A stretch of DNA of 64,000 nt from Nematostella vectensis (lineage: Eukaryota; Cnidaria; Anthozoa; Actiniaria; Edwardsiidae), in assembly GCF_932526225.1 (NCBI RefSeq), contig NC_064046.1:11059719-11123718 (forward strand), in the 5' to 3' direction. Positions within the stretch are counted from its first letter, which is position 1; each line of letters opens with the position of its first letter. Shown one piece after another: positions 47,101 to 57,949 of this stretch. Under the pieces are notes generated by a model. That model ran no database searches. It was not told the DNA's origin and saw nothing but the letters and a program-made list of their open reading frames with translations. The position numbers were made by a program, and so were the translations under genes.

Positions 47101-49315
47101 ACTTGAACAGTCTACCGTTTTTTCGTATATTCATTAGATCTGAACAGACTTGGCCTCGTTTGCATGCAGTGAAATCACCATGCTATAGAGCCTCATTAGC
47201 GCCTCATTAAAATAGATGTTTATCAATGTAATTTACCATATTCTGTAATTCGAATGAAACGACCGTATTTCCACACCATAAAGCTGGTCAAGTATTCTTT
47301 TTTTTATTTCAAGATGTTCTGAATTTGAAAAAAATTGCTCGGGAACCAGAATAATAATAATAAAAAAAAAAAACTGAAAATTTGATGAACACCAGTGATG
47401 GCGCCAAATAGCTAGCGATGAAATTCGAGATACCAAGATATCCTGGATATTGGGTGGATTGACGAATGTGGTCAATGGCATTCTTTTAGATTCTCCGAGC
47501 TTCGTTATAACCGTAGTTGTGTCAATGTTTTTATTTTCATGGCTATTTTCTAAAATATACGTTCGGTCACCTGAGATATGACTGCCTAGTTTCTTCGAAA
47601 ATGTAAAATTAGAAATGGATCCTAGTTTTTTTTATTTTGCAAACCACAGGGCTCTAATGAATTGTGACGTCATTATAGTTCTAGCTACAAACATTTCTTA
47701 AAAAGGCAATGATTTACGAGCCAAAATTTTGTTGGCATATATATTTTCGTTCCCATTGAAACGAAATCAAAACGTTTCTGTTTGCCGGGCTGATGGGCTA
47801 AAATATAGGCGTTGTTGTTCTTTTTTATTTCTAGGTATTCCTTGTTTTTTTTTTTTTTTTTTTGAAAACACAGCAACCGGGCCCTTGCTCGCTCCTTTTT
47901 TCAAATCACAAGGAAAAGGCTAGACCCCTCTCCTCAATATCACTCTGCTCAGATACCCATAAATTAATATGTAAACCACTAAACCCTGCTTTTCTACTCA
48001 TTTGATTATACAAATATGCAGTATAAAGCGTTATTCACACCCGCACCACGTACCTCATTTTCGAGTTTTTATATAAAAAGTGGTTGTGTTGTTAAACTTT
48101 CGCTGATAATACGAATTAATCTAAAGGTCTTTTGCTTTTAGCATATGTTTGGCATTTTGTTTTAATCAAAAGGCTTGTCTTCATAAGTATTTATATACAA
48201 AACTTCTAGCGAGGAGGAACCTTTAATTACGTCCCAACGCTTTTAGAATTGGGAAATTGGAAAATATAAACCCCCAGCCATGTAACCAAACCCATTCACC
48301 CAAGCTCCAAAAAATTCAATATGAAATGCTGTGAATCGTTCTTTATAAATTTATGATAAACCATTACTTGCTAGTGGATTTTCGCGCTGCTAAGATTTAA
48401 ATTGTTTGCTGCACTTTAGAAAGATCAGGGAAATACCATTTTGAACAACAATGTACTGTTATTGTAAGGTCTACCTGAACACTTCAAAGTGTGTAAAGTT
48501 CTTTGCAGAAAAGTAGTCAGATGCAAAGAGTGTTTGCGGACAGCGAAGATGTGACTTTTACTGGAAAAGCTGTGGCTTGGCTTGCTGCTGGTATGTGATG
48601 CAAACTGCGCTTGGTAAATGTTTTGTTTAATGTACTGATTTGAATCTAAAATTAACTAATAGAAGGAAGAGTTTTAAAGCTTTCATCTGTAAGGAAAAAT
48701 CAAGGCAGACATTTTGGAAAGGATGTGCTTACGTTAGTTCGAGAATATTCATTTGAATCCCTACTACCAAATTCAAACTAGATTAGAAAATGACTTATTC
48801 AGCTAAAAAACAGCCGGTGTCTCTATGTTATTATTAAGGGAGCTGAAGGCGTTCAACCGATCGCAATTCCGTTTGTTGTGTTTGAAAATAAGCTGACTGC
48901 GACTCAACGTATTTGTCGAGAGATCACTCATTGGTGGTGGACCATGGGACCATGAGCAGGGCCATAGCCGGGAAGGGGGGGAGGGTGGGGAAGGTTGGTG
49001 TCTCGAGAGGTTCGGAAGAACCGCCCCATTTGACTGCAATGTCCGCTCAAATGCAAGGAAACTGAGTACCACTGCGTGTTATGAATATTTTACTCCTGAG
49101 AGACCCCCCAACCCTCCCCTCTCCCTACCCATCCCCGCTCAAAATCCTAGCTACGGACCCGAGCCAGTGTGTGTACCAATTGATGGTGAATCATCGGCCA
49201 ATGTGTGTGTACTCAAACTATCTCGATTATCCAGATCCAGATATCATGAAGAAAAGTGGCAGTGTGCAGATCGTAGCGGAGTTAGCGCGAGAGTACGGTT
49301 TCACCGATGTGGGAG
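38182..49315 (+). CDS. DHRS1: DHRS1-like short-chain dehydrogenase/reductase, 3' end not found
   Basis: Nine exons join in phase: 38182-38299, 39642-39700, 40103-40246, 40447-40485, 40855-40895, 41176-41308, 41697-41813, 48509-48590, 49235-49315, giving 271 codons. DHRS1 is an NAD(P)H-dependent classical SDR associated with the ER, reported to reduce steroids and xenobiotics. Visible motifs are the cofactor loop TGASRGIG (residues 15-22), NNAY (100-103), the catalytic Ser in ISSPGG (~159) and YGVGK (Tyr172, Lys176). The DHRS1-specific order NNAYKGVQ, WDDINDVGLR and NVPYGVGKAA supports the family call over other SDRs. The start at 38182 is the first ATG before the Rossmann fold. The last exon ends GTGGGAG|GCAAGT, a GC-AG type donor. 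About 40 C-terminal residues of DHRS1 are missing from what I could find. If that donor is not used, the frame runs on to a stop at about 49423. Intron 7 (6.7 kb) contains three class A GPCR copies. Confidence 0.88.
38648..39313 (+). repeat. Direct duplication of ~140 bp within DHRS1 intron 1
   Basis: Bases 38648-38795 and 39187-39313 share AAACTCATATCGTTACGTG, CTAACATCTACCCAT and ATGCAACACTGCAGTTTAC in the same order, with a ~30-bp indel between blocks. The ~390 bp between them is not duplicated. No coding function is seen. Confidence 0.8.
42594..43679 (+). CDS. Intronless class A (rhodopsin-family) GPCR, 361 aa, nested in a DHRS1 intron
   Basis: This is a complete intronless ORF with seven hydrophobic segments. 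The N-terminus has NFT, NTS and NLT glycosylation sequons. TM1 contains CGCLSNLTV (Asn1.50). TM2 reads NMALANMLTT, so the usual sodium-site Asp2.50 is Asn. TM3 starts with the conserved Cys in VTCRLFHLLY and ends ISIERFKAV (ERF for DRY). TM4 has SWILPALLNL. ECL2 has several Cys (NVCGCSF). TM6 has CAAP instead of CWxP. TM7 has AAFGPVIYF in place of NPxxY, then helix 8 DDFRKALRN. The tail ends DTRL, a class I PDZ-ligand pattern. The ligand is unknown; lineage-specific intronless receptors like this are common in cnidarians. It lies in sense orientation inside DHRS1 intron 7 and is presumably transcribed from its own promoter. Confidence 0.92.
   Translation: METSEENNFTVFNTSYGTISSDDQNLTVDKVIVFVVILVCGCLSNLTVIFLVLAKRVPRKTINLFVANMALANMLTTLLHLPFVKSDYSIIYWPGGIDVTCRLFHLLYNLVYWVSLVTLLIISIERFKAVLFTVQRPGLSRCFVVLFVSTSWILPALLNLRALFICGVKTDKNVCGCSFTRPTAAYFLGTNVLYVCLVISILSINLGIIRKLVRSEHALNLPEAQRQKRLRTFRSAVKMVVFSLLLFVVCAAPLITLLSLYKIAIIFQTFLSKITTKVFLFLYLTCFINAAFGPVIYFIFLDDFRKALRNILRAVARCRRTCANEKEQTDQPLDVVPLTTRAKGRYTDQIRDEEACCDTRL
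43768..43909 (+). mobile_element. Short TIR element, CAGCGGCGTAGCCAGG family, copy 2
   Basis: The left end CAGCGGCGTAGCCAGG and the shared stretch ATTTTTAACAGGAGGGGG match the copy at 22055-22198. The right end is TGGCTACGCCCCTG. Flanking AATATT occurs on both sides and could be a target-site duplication, though it is palindromic. It lies 90 bp after the intact GPCR. Confidence 0.8.
44109..44288 (+). pseudogene. 3' fragment of a further class A GPCR copy
   Basis: The fragment begins in the TM7/helix 8 region (FIFLDDFRQALRNVMRGVAR), and after a ~13-bp insertion that shifts the frame it continues as RCLGTCANAYVQPEQP and PVTPRAQGS. Both parts match the C-terminus of the minus-strand pseudogene at 45994-47064 more closely than the intact gene at 42594. 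TM1-TM6 are absent. It is a decayed third member of the local receptor group. Confidence 0.8.
44620..44909 (+). mobile_element. Short TIR element, AGGGACTTGCG family, copy 2
   Basis: AGGGACTTGCGCTAAGGGATCA at the left is inverted at the right as GTAATCTCTTAGCGCAAGTCCCCT, with TTTGGTGGCAAA and TTTGCCACCCAAA just inside. The 290-bp interior includes an A-run and no ORF. It is related to 35783-36101. Confidence 0.85.
45994..47064 (-). pseudogene. Full-length class A GPCR pseudogene with two in-frame stops
   Basis: Three minus-strand pieces in one frame (47064-46714, 46704-46372 and 46338-45994) form a receptor parallel to the gene at 42594-43679. A TGG to TGA change in TM3 (after LLYNLVY) and a TAA in intracellular loop 3 (after EAQR, where the intact gene has Gln) interrupt it. 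No frameshift is apparent. This copy keeps Asp in TM2 (NMALADLV) and shares ISIERFKAV, the TM4-ECL2 block and GPVIYFIFL. TM3-TM5 is nearly identical to the intact gene while the N-terminus, ECL1 and TM6 have diverged, which suggests gene conversion in the middle. The tail ends MFKI rather than DTRL. Confidence 0.85.
47065..48508 (+). other. Intronic stretch with no recognised gene
   Basis: This is AT-rich DHRS1 intron 7 sequence between the GPCR pseudogene and exon 48509-48590, with a T18-like homopolymer near 47845. Short ORFs present here are low-complexity. I see no coding or RNA feature. Confidence 0.6.
48957..49160 (+). mobile_element. Probable short TIR element in the last DHRS1 intron
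   Basis: CAGGGCCATAGCCGGGAAGG on the left is roughly inverted as CCTAGCTACGGACCCG on the right. The left half is G-rich and the right half C-rich (CCCTCCCCTCTCCC). It is similar in build to the CAGCGGCGTAGCCAGG elements. It ends ~75 bp before exon 49235-49315. Confidence 0.55.
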
Positions 49316-49423
49316 GCAAGTGTCTCAATTGTTTTATTTGTTTTTTGATCGTCATGACGGAAAAACCTGGAAAACGCGCAATTCCAGATAGAGAGAGAAG
49401 AAACAATTTCTTACAATGGCTAT

Positions 49424-51091
49424 AGGTTCCTTGTATTACGGACTGATTTTCAAAACACAAATAACGTGAGGCCGATGTGCGCATAACCAGATTTTGTGTA
49501 TCAGTTCAGGGACGAAAAGCTCAAATTTCAATGACGCTTTACAAAAAGTCGCATCAATTAAAAAAAAAGTCGCACTTGATATTTTGTTTGCTATAAGTAA
49601 CTAAGTACTCAGGCTTATTTAAAGCGTCACGTCATGTCTTTTTGGTCACAACACTTTGAGGTTGCTGTGACGGCAAATCTGCCGCCGGCCGCTTTGGCCG
49701 AAAGAGACCTTGAGCAAGGACGACGCCTGCGGCTAGGGCAACGAGATCGGGAAAGATGCGTTCGCGCTTGGCGATCAATTCAAATTTACTTGCAAGGAAA
49801 AAGCAAAACATTATAGTCAGAGACAGATAAAAATAAGGATAAAACTTACGGACATCATTTCTAAAGTAGCGAACCTAGGTAGAGGAGTTTACAGTGCAAA
49901 CGTCTGCGTCCCCAATTGACCGTGAAACTTGGAGTTTTTACGTCGTGGTTTGTTGCAAAACAGCTGAAATTTATCAGACAGAACGCATTTTTATGTGCTG
50001 CTATTGAATTCTGGTCAAATCCCATTGTTCTCTGCCGTCGTCGTCCACGTTGCCGTCGTCGTTGCTTAAGGTCCCTAATTTCTCCATAAGAGAGACCCAG
50101 TGGTCTCTGCGACATTCGCCATCCTCGAGGACCCAGCGGTCTTTGCGGGCACCCAATGATAAGAAGAATCCTGATAATTATTTTTGATGTAAATCTCCTT
50201 TCACAATAATCCCTTTTTAATTTTTTTTTTCTTAGAAGTTTCTTTTATATTTTTGTTGTTGTAATGTAGATACGCCATGGCTTGGCACATACATAGCTAA
50301 GCCCCTGCTTCTTTTGATCAAACGCTGTCCAAAACCAATTAGTATATTATACTAATGAAGCGAAAGCCGAGAAGGGACATCAGATTTCAGAGATAATAAT
50401 TTCATAGATTAAAATTTTACCGGGTTGCTAAGCATGCAATATTCGATCAGCACAACATTTCGTCCACAGCTACGTTCGGGACTGACCAATTGTTTTGTCA
50501 ATAGGGGTAATGCCATTGTCGCTACGTCAAGTAAAAAAGCTGGTTCAGAGAGCGTTCCCAAGCCTAGCCTGGCTGGTTCCCGAGTTCCTTTACATACCGG
50601 CATGGTTGATATCCGCCAACACGCACAAGTTCAAACCACCATCGAAATTAGCGTGAAGAGAAAGATCTCGCAGAAGAGATCTCATTCCTTCTTCATCGCG
50701 ATTTAGTAGGAAGATCAGTTCGTTTTGCCCATTCAGACCCTATTTAGTATGTCCTTAGTGACCAGTGACCACCCCCAGTGACATTGCTTACTAACCGAGG
50801 GCCATATGTTAGAAAACTGTATATTCGGATAAACAAAGGTTAAACTGAAAATGAATTCCCACGCTGTTGCACCTGTGGTGAAATTTAAAAGATCTTGTAT
50901 TTCCAAAACTAAGCGAAATATCTGATTGTTATTTTTTTGGTAGGGGAAATATAATAGCATTTGTTAATATTTCAAGATAAAACTGTCGTCGGCTGCATCA
51001 AAATGATTTAAGAGAAAACGTTTTCAAAGCTAGACCCAATCCCCCTCACGGTTATCCAAGATGGCGGCTTATATTGGCACTGTATATGCTG
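49424..51091 (+). other. Stretch with no recognised gene
   Basis: This region should contain the missing last exon of DHRS1 if it lies close by, but I found no segment encoding the expected Trp/Pro-rich C-terminus. Reading frames of 60-93 residues at 49634-49816 and 50425-50706 show no family motif and lack splice or promoter context. Confidence 0.4.
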
Positions 51092-52306
51092 TAAGTACTG
51101 TACAGGACCCGAAATGATCCCAGGACCCGAAACGATCCCAGGACCCGAAATGATCCCCAAAAGTACCCCAACTGATCCCGGGACCCGAAACGATACCGAG
51201 GAGTCCCCGAAATCAACCCCACGGAAATGCGGTAATGGACAAAGGGAAAGCAGAAGAAGCACTTCCAATTCTTAAAGCATAATTTAGGGTTGACAGCCAA
51301 TCTATTTCTAAATAACATGACTTAAAAAACTTAAATTCCAATACAATACTTCTATTTATTACATTGCCCCGGCGGTAAACCCATAAACAGAGTCCAAAAC
51401 AAATACACAACTTTTAATTGCTACTGAAAGGAGTACAACATAAACATAGCACAGCCAAAGCACAGCCTTGCTCAGAACAACCAAACTTTTGACCTTCGAA
51501 ACATTTGCAGTTCCAACACATGACTCTGACACTATAAATCTCGTTTCCGGTAAACATCACCCTAAAAATCTATATTCATTTGACAACCAAACGTGTTTTT
51601 CACCACGAAATCCATGTTCACACGAGCGAATATTTACCGACAGCCGGTTTGGCCGAGAAGATGGAATTACAAAAGCACACTGAGTAATGCACTCGAACAA
51701 CCCTTTTACTACCGTTGCAAAATATTAAGAGATGTGGCTTTTGTTGAAAGCAATATGTGAGTTTTGAATTTCCTTATGTAGTAGTGCGTACACCACTGCA
51801 TGATTTCTCTTTATCTCTCTTTATGATAGGTCTTTCATTCACCGAACACAAACAAACATTTTCCTACGGGAAAGCAGAGGCATGTCTAATCTTTGGAGAC
51901 ATTCGTTTATGGCTTGTTATGTTGAATTATTTATTCACGCCTGGTTCTTCAAATTACCATCACGGGAATTTTTATTTGACCCCAATTGTTGACTCAACCA
52001 AGCTGTCGAAAGCTGTATTCCCCGCGCAGTCGTATATAAAAATCTTAATACTATGGTTTTAGTTAATTCAAATTTCTGGATAGTGACAAAAATGACGCTT
52101 AAATGTTTCATATGTTTTTAAAACTGAAAGCCAATCCTTCCACATTCCTTTTGTTTGTCCATTACTGCAATTCCTTGGGGTTCATTTCGGGGACTCTTGG
52201 GGATCGTTTCGGGTCCCGGGATCAGTTGGGGTACTTTTGGGGATCATTTCGGGTCCTGGGATCGTTTCGGGTCCTGGGATCATTTCGGGTCCTGTACAGT
52301 ACCTCA
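51092..52306 (+). mobile_element. 1.2-kb DNA element with ~180-bp terminal inverted repeats and subterminal iterons
   Basis: The left end GTACTGTACAGGACCCGAAA is matched by the inverse at the right (GGGTCCTGTACAGTAC near 52293-52308). Homology runs inward for ~180 bp on each side and includes TAATGGACAAA. Each TIR carries about four tandem ~19-bp iterons of the form GGACCCGAAAYGATCCC. The ~800-bp interior has ORFs up to 101 codons (51757-52062) with no transposase signature. It looks like a non-autonomous long-TIR transposon; flanking GTAC may be part of the end or of the target duplication. Confidence 0.8.
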
Positions 52307-52309
52307 TAA

Positions 52310-54239
52310 AATCGCGTATTTTAGGTAAAAAAAGCTCATTCTTTATGTACCAAGGACGTACAATGTCTATTTTGCTACTAATATTGAACTTTTGTCTTGA
52401 TTTTAAATCTATTTCTTCTAAATCTGCGATTAATCGCATTTATCGGGTATTTTGACGTTGGCTAAATAAAAAGAGGTAGAGATGGATTTAAGTGTATGTC
52501 AACTTAGACACCCAAGACCAATAAGTTGCTTTAGATATGCCTCCTTAATCAAAGTTATTAGGTTGTGATTCTTTTCTTGAGAATATTAGAGGATTTGGAT
52601 GTTCTGCAGAAGAAATGTCTGTGGAAACAAATAGCGCAAAATGGCACAGGAATTGTCACAAATTTGCGGTATAATGCTCGAAAGCACTTAAAAAAAAGCT
52701 GACCAGCAGAGGCACTACGAAAAAACAGTGCTTATTGCTCCCTACGTGTGCATCATAGTGATGAGGTTGAACGAATCGCATGCTTTTAACAGGATAGCAA
52801 CCAACCTCCAACGAATCGCGCACCAATAGAGGACTATTATCCTAAAGATGTCTTAAGAGATGGAAAGGGCCGTGGAGCATAAAAAAGGAAAGGTCTCCAG
52901 AAAGCGAGAGAGGATGATAAAAAAAGTATAGAGCTTTTGTCAGGCTTATAGAATATATTAGCAGAATATAGAAGTGGAGGCTGTTGAAAATGGAACGTTT
53001 CTGATGATGTCCGAGCTCCACAATGTACATGAGACACGCTTGGGAGATTTTTGGAATGAGAAATCCTTTAACCGTTTTCTACTAAAGGACAGAGTTTTTA
53101 GAGGTTTTTCCTAAGGTGCGGATCAGTGATCGGCGGACCGTTATTGTAATAAAGGGGTGAAAGTTATTCTGAAACAAACTGAAAGAGACTTTTCAGAATG
53201 ATGCGCGTACGCTCCCCAGGGTCCGCGGGGATTTCTTTTCCAAACAGAGGATTTTTCCATTCTCAGGGACATTTTCTTCGATTTGCCGAAGAAACGACGG
53301 TGCTATAAACAAGTGTTCAAAAACTCTAGTGTTGACGATACTAGCGTCAACCTTAAGAGAGGACACGTTTAGCCCAAAACCTGACGTAAGCCAGAATTAT
53401 TCTATTATTCTAACGATCAGATGGTTTTGAGCGCCATATCTGTAGACGCCAGCCACCACTGCCGATCTATATTAGTTCGATATCCTTTTTTTACAAAATT
53501 AAAATATAAATCATGGAACGCTATTAGCTAGGGTTTTCGGCTTCATAGACCGAGTGGTTGGAAGTCAAGGGCGTCTGCCGGCGCCCCCTCTTTGGCCCAT
53601 AACTAGCATGGGGTAGAGCGAGGCTCTCGCCTCGGAAACAATTATGATACTTTGATTTTAAAATAACATAGGGCCGTAACAAAAAGATAAACAAATGATC
53701 CGAGTTGTCATGGTATAATTTATCAACGCACAATAGGCTATGAAAAATCTCCCTCATCGGTAGCATATTTTTGCTGCTGACGGGCCTATTAATTACAGCC
53801 GTGCTGGCTAAATTAAAGCTCTATAGCCCTTAATATAATACTTAGAGAACTCATTGAGAGAAAATTTCTGGAAAAATTCATGTGCACCACCTATTTGTGC
53901 TTATGTAATGAATAAAAATCAGTCATATTCTCATGTTAGCAAAAGGGATGTAAATAAAGCCGTGTGGGGCCTGAGTTCCAGCAGGTTTTCCTTCTTCTTC
54001 AAATGTAGCTTTTTATGGCTATTCATATTTTTCTTGGCTCGGCATTCGATAGAATACAGCTGAAATGATAGAAATCGTTTTCAAATATGTGCATTTTGAT
54101 CTTTTTTGTGTCTTGAAAAGGTATGAAAATCTTACCACAGGGTATCCGCAACACCAGATTTCTAAAAAAAAATTCTCTTTATCTATGGATCCGCAAATGG
54201 TACCGGTGGGCCGGTCTTAATATTGATTACCATCCTCTA
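52310..54239 (+). other. Stretch with no recognised gene
   Basis: The sequence is AT-rich, without repeat structure or ORFs above 80 codons that carry a family motif. I see nothing I can name. Confidence 0.4.
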
Positions 54240-55375
54240 GGCTATATTTATACCAAGTTTGGTGCTTTTCTCCGCTGTGTATAGATTGAGCTATTTTTGT
54301 GCGCTAAGCGACCCGACTTATGACATCTACATGACACATAACAAGTTTAGTTGTCATACGATGTTTCGGCACCAGGGTAGTTTTACTTTTAGTGACGTCA
54401 TCGATGACATATATATATATATACATATATATACATATACAAGAGATAAGAATATATATATATATATATTTTGTTGACGTCATTATATTTTTGCTTTAAG
54501 TGACGTTACTGATGACGTCAAAAATCACACACCACATGAGACATCATGACACACACCAAGTTTGGTTGCCATATGATATGTTTCGTCTATGAGACATGAT
54601 ACGCTATCGGGATCAAGTTTTGCTTAAAGTTACGTCATCGATGACGTCACAGATCAGGTGACTATCTTGGCACTACCCTTTGCACATAATGACACCTACC
54701 AAGTTTGGTGGTTACACAATGTTTCTTTCACGAGATATAAATGTTGATGACGTCACAATCTCGTGATCATATCGGTGCACCCCCCTTGACACCTTCGTGA
54801 CACATACCAAGATTGGTTGTCATGAAGTTTCGTTCATGAGATATGGATATTTTTGTTCTTAGTAAAATCGGAATAGTTTTACACCCCAATTGACACAAAC
54901 ATGGCACCTTTGGTTGTCAAGTTTGGTTGTGAAACAATGTTTCTTTCAAGAGATAAGAATGTTTTTGCTTTGAATCACGATTTTTGCTTAAAGTAATGTT
55001 ATCGATGACTTCACACAACACGTGACCATATTGTTGCCTCCTCCTTGACACCTACATGACACCTACCGAGTTTGGTTGTCATACGATGTTTCATTCGTGA
55101 GATATAAATATTTATTTTGATGATGTCTGCATATTTTTGCTTCTAGTGACGTCATCGATACGTCACAAATCACTTGACCACAGTTTTGCACGTCCCTTGA
55201 CACATGCATGACACCTGCCATGTTTGGCTGTCATATGATGCTTTTTGAAGACAGACGGGCGGACATCGTGTCACGAAAACTTGAGTCGATGGGTTACCAC
55301 TTTTTCATAGGTATGGGGCTCCGCTCGTCGGCGCTTCCGGTGAGCTTCTTGGGAGCTCCAATAAAAACTGTATTT
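54240..55375 (+). repeat. Diverged ~130-bp repeats with TGACGTCATCGATGACGTCA palindromes
   Basis: A module with GACACCTACATGACACC, ACCAAGTTTGGTTGTCATA, CGATGTTTCATTCATGAGATA, TTTTTGCTTTTAGTGACG and TCATCGATGACGTCAC recurs about seven times with heavy divergence. It ends with GACAGACGGGCGGACATCG and a GGGGCTCCGCTCG/GAGCTCC hairpin followed by AATAAAAACTG. An AT dinucleotide tract interrupts it near 54411-54470. Most modules keep TGACGTCA, a perfect CRE/ATF core, within a longer palindrome. It is probably an old transposable element family with internal repeats. Confidence 0.75.
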
Positions 55376-56222
55376 GAACTCTGAAAGCTTCTTTTGCTCA
55401 GATTGCTGATTTTAATTGACTGTAAAATTCCTTGTTTTTCACTGTAAGAGCCAAGGCGGCCCTCCTGGGATTCTAATCTCTATGAAAGCAGCTGGAAAAC
55501 AGCGACCAACATCGACATCAATGAGGAAAAAAAAAAGCTGCTTAGTAGTACACAACAATAGCTTCAACGGCATAAGCAACAATAAAAACGTCAAAACCCC
55601 AGTAAATTTTTCATTCATTTATTAAAACTTTAGCAGCTTATCGTTCTAAAAATATATCATGATTACATCAGCATGACGAAGGTTGTGATTTTGTTTTAGG
55701 GGGAGTACTTTCTGGAATGTTTTCCTGTTTAAAAGGAATCATGGCCGTAACAGGGAAGGGACACCGGCAGGGATACTTGCCCTCCCCCCCCCCGCCCCAG
55801 TATTAAAAAAAAAATGTAAGAAAAAGGTCAGTAGGGGCGTGGCTGTACAACCATTTTTTTTTTTCTGTAACGTGCCCAAATAATGAGACATGCTACAGAT
55901 CTGAGAACTAAACAAGGAGTAGACGGGCACATATTGCGAAACAAGCGAACTAAATCACAGGCTGTTCAAAATAAATGCTATCCATTACTTTGTAAACGTC
56001 TATTTTGAAGCGTCTATTAAACGTTACTCTCAATGCAAACGCCGAAGCTTCGAGGCTTTCAAACGTTATTCTATTGTAAGCAACTACTCTTTCGAAAGTT
56101 ACTTTTATAAACCTAATGCCTATCCTATAGTTTACCTAAATAGACTTTTCTAAATTTTATAAATAATTTAACCAAATTCATAACATCGTCGCTTGACGTC
56201 ACACTTTTTTTATGTGCACGAT

Positions 56223-56712
56223 TTAAACAAGGACCTGCGGTATAAAAGGCGCGCGCCTGGTCCAAGTCGTCATTCCCACTAGACTTTGTCGAGAGCAGAG
56301 CTCCATAAAAAGAAGCAAAAGAGATATGGTTAAGTTCGAAATAATGTTTTAAACATCAATGGTGCAAAGACAACTATATTTTCACCTTCTCTGGTGACTG
56401 GACACATACGAAATAGAGAATGAAGCGATTTTGAAGCAAACATTTTTTTTAATGTTTCGTTATTTTCGCGCGCTGTTTTTGAATTAAATTTTCAATCACA
56501 ATTGTTATCGTTATTGCCGAAGAAAACCACTCCCAAGAAGCTCGCTGTTATTGCCTCATGTATACAGAACGTTATTTTCAATTTCGAAATGATCAAATTT
56601 AATCTACGGCTCTGCCTTTTCGATATTTACGGAGCTCTGCACTTGACGTGGACTAGCGAGAATGACGACTTGGACCAGGTCCGCGCCTTTTATACCGCGG
56701 GTCCTTGTTTAA
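56223..56712 (+). repeat. ~490-bp inverted repeat with a TATA box in each arm, pointing inward
   Basis: The left arm 56223-56310 and the inverse of 56626-56712 share TTAAACAAGGACC, GCGGTATAAAAGGCGCG, CCTGGTCCAAGTCGTCATTC and GCAGAGCTCC. The TATA boxes lie at 56241-56248 (plus) and about 56688-56695 (minus), so the arms would promote convergent transcription across the ~315-bp loop. The loop contains no convincing ORF. Gene-like promoters in both arms are unusual for a MITE; an inverted duplication of a promoter region is the alternative. Confidence 0.8.
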
Positions 56713-57172
56713 GAACTACAAATCCCCCCCCCCCCCCCCCCCCCCAAATGTAAAAATTATTTTCGTTGTGCAAAATGGTGTACAAAAAACAACATATTGC
56801 AGCTCCTAGGGATGCTTTTTGCGCTAGTCTCTAAAACACATGCTCGACGACCCAGCGGTCATTGCAACCGTTCCCCCGGTCCCGACCGCATTTTCGCGGC
56901 CGCTGGCTCCTCGAGCATTCTCCCTACTGGTTTCTGTACAAGGCTTAGTTAAAGGATAAATCTAGCAGGTCCATAGCCGGGAAAGTTTAGGGGTTCGGAT
57001 AAGACGCCTATTTCGAATTGGAGAGCTCTGACTAGAGGGCATCAGTGGTATCGTAGTCTCCAATAAACATTTCGCTCAGTAATGCTAGCGCTGTATTTTG
57101 AAGGTTTGTGAAGAAGTTCGCCAACAACGCCAGAGAAACGGCGACAACAATGCTGGTTGTTGAGCGCTGTTT

Positions 57173-57262
57173 GTACACCATGACATGTGGTCTTCTAGGA
57201 GTAGGGACCGTCCATACACCATGACATGTGGTCCTCTAGGAGAAGGGACCGTCCATATGCTA
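57173..57262 (+). repeat. ~43-bp tandem duplication
   Basis: CACCATGACATGTGGTCYTC followed by TAGGAGWAGGGACCGTCCATA occurs twice in direct succession. No gene is associated. Confidence 0.85.
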
Positions 57263-57949
57263 GCTTATGTTCAGTACTGTTTGCACCGGGCTTGACCATA
57301 GGGTAAGCATTTCATTGGCTCTACTGAATTTATCAAAATTATAGTTCATTCAAAACGCCTCTGTGGATTCCGTGTTTACGTCAGCGACGTGGAAGACGAG
57401 GAGTCCCTTGCAAGAAGCCTCCTGCAGAAAAGGGAAACAACAGAAAGAGTTACTCAAGGTTCATAGTAATGCAGTTTAACCAGGGAAGTCTTTCACTTCC
57501 CTGGTTTAACTAATAAAAGAAGCAGGCCAGTAGCCAGGATTTTGAGCGGGGTGGTTCGTTTTTTCCATTTTAGCGGACCAAATTTCCGGTACACCCCTCT
57601 CCTCGCCTTATTACATCAGGCATGTTATTAATAGGGTACTTTTTAACATATAGCGATAATAATAAAGATGATTTTTATAAAAAGATATTTTAGTCATTTT
57701 AAAGACATATTGATGTGCACTGTATATCTTGGTCTATATTGGTCCGAAACCCCCTGGCAACGGGCCTGAGAAGGCCAATCACGCTGCCATTTTCCGCTCC
57801 CGCACAATGCAGACTTCAATCGTGGATGCTTTATTTTTTTCTGGCAACTACAACGTTACTTTTTCAAATATATATAACAAGTATAACAAAGAAGCGGTTA
57901 GCGGGCATCAAGAGCGAATGAGCACACTCTAATGTCGACATTCTGTAAT

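Noticed and set aside
50425-50706. 93-codon ORF considered as the missing DHRS1 last exon or a small gene
   Set aside because: It does not resemble the DHRS1 C-terminus, has no recognisable domain, and lacks a phase-1 acceptor in the right frame.
51757-52062. 101-codon ORF inside the long-TIR element considered as transposase
   Set aside because: There is no catalytic motif or DNA-binding domain pattern; it is too short and lies in a non-autonomous-looking element.
56502-56753. PKKTTPKKL peptide near the promoter-like inverted repeat considered as a histone fragment
   Set aside because: Only nine lysine-rich residues fit, the surrounding frame does not, and no histone stem-loop is seen.
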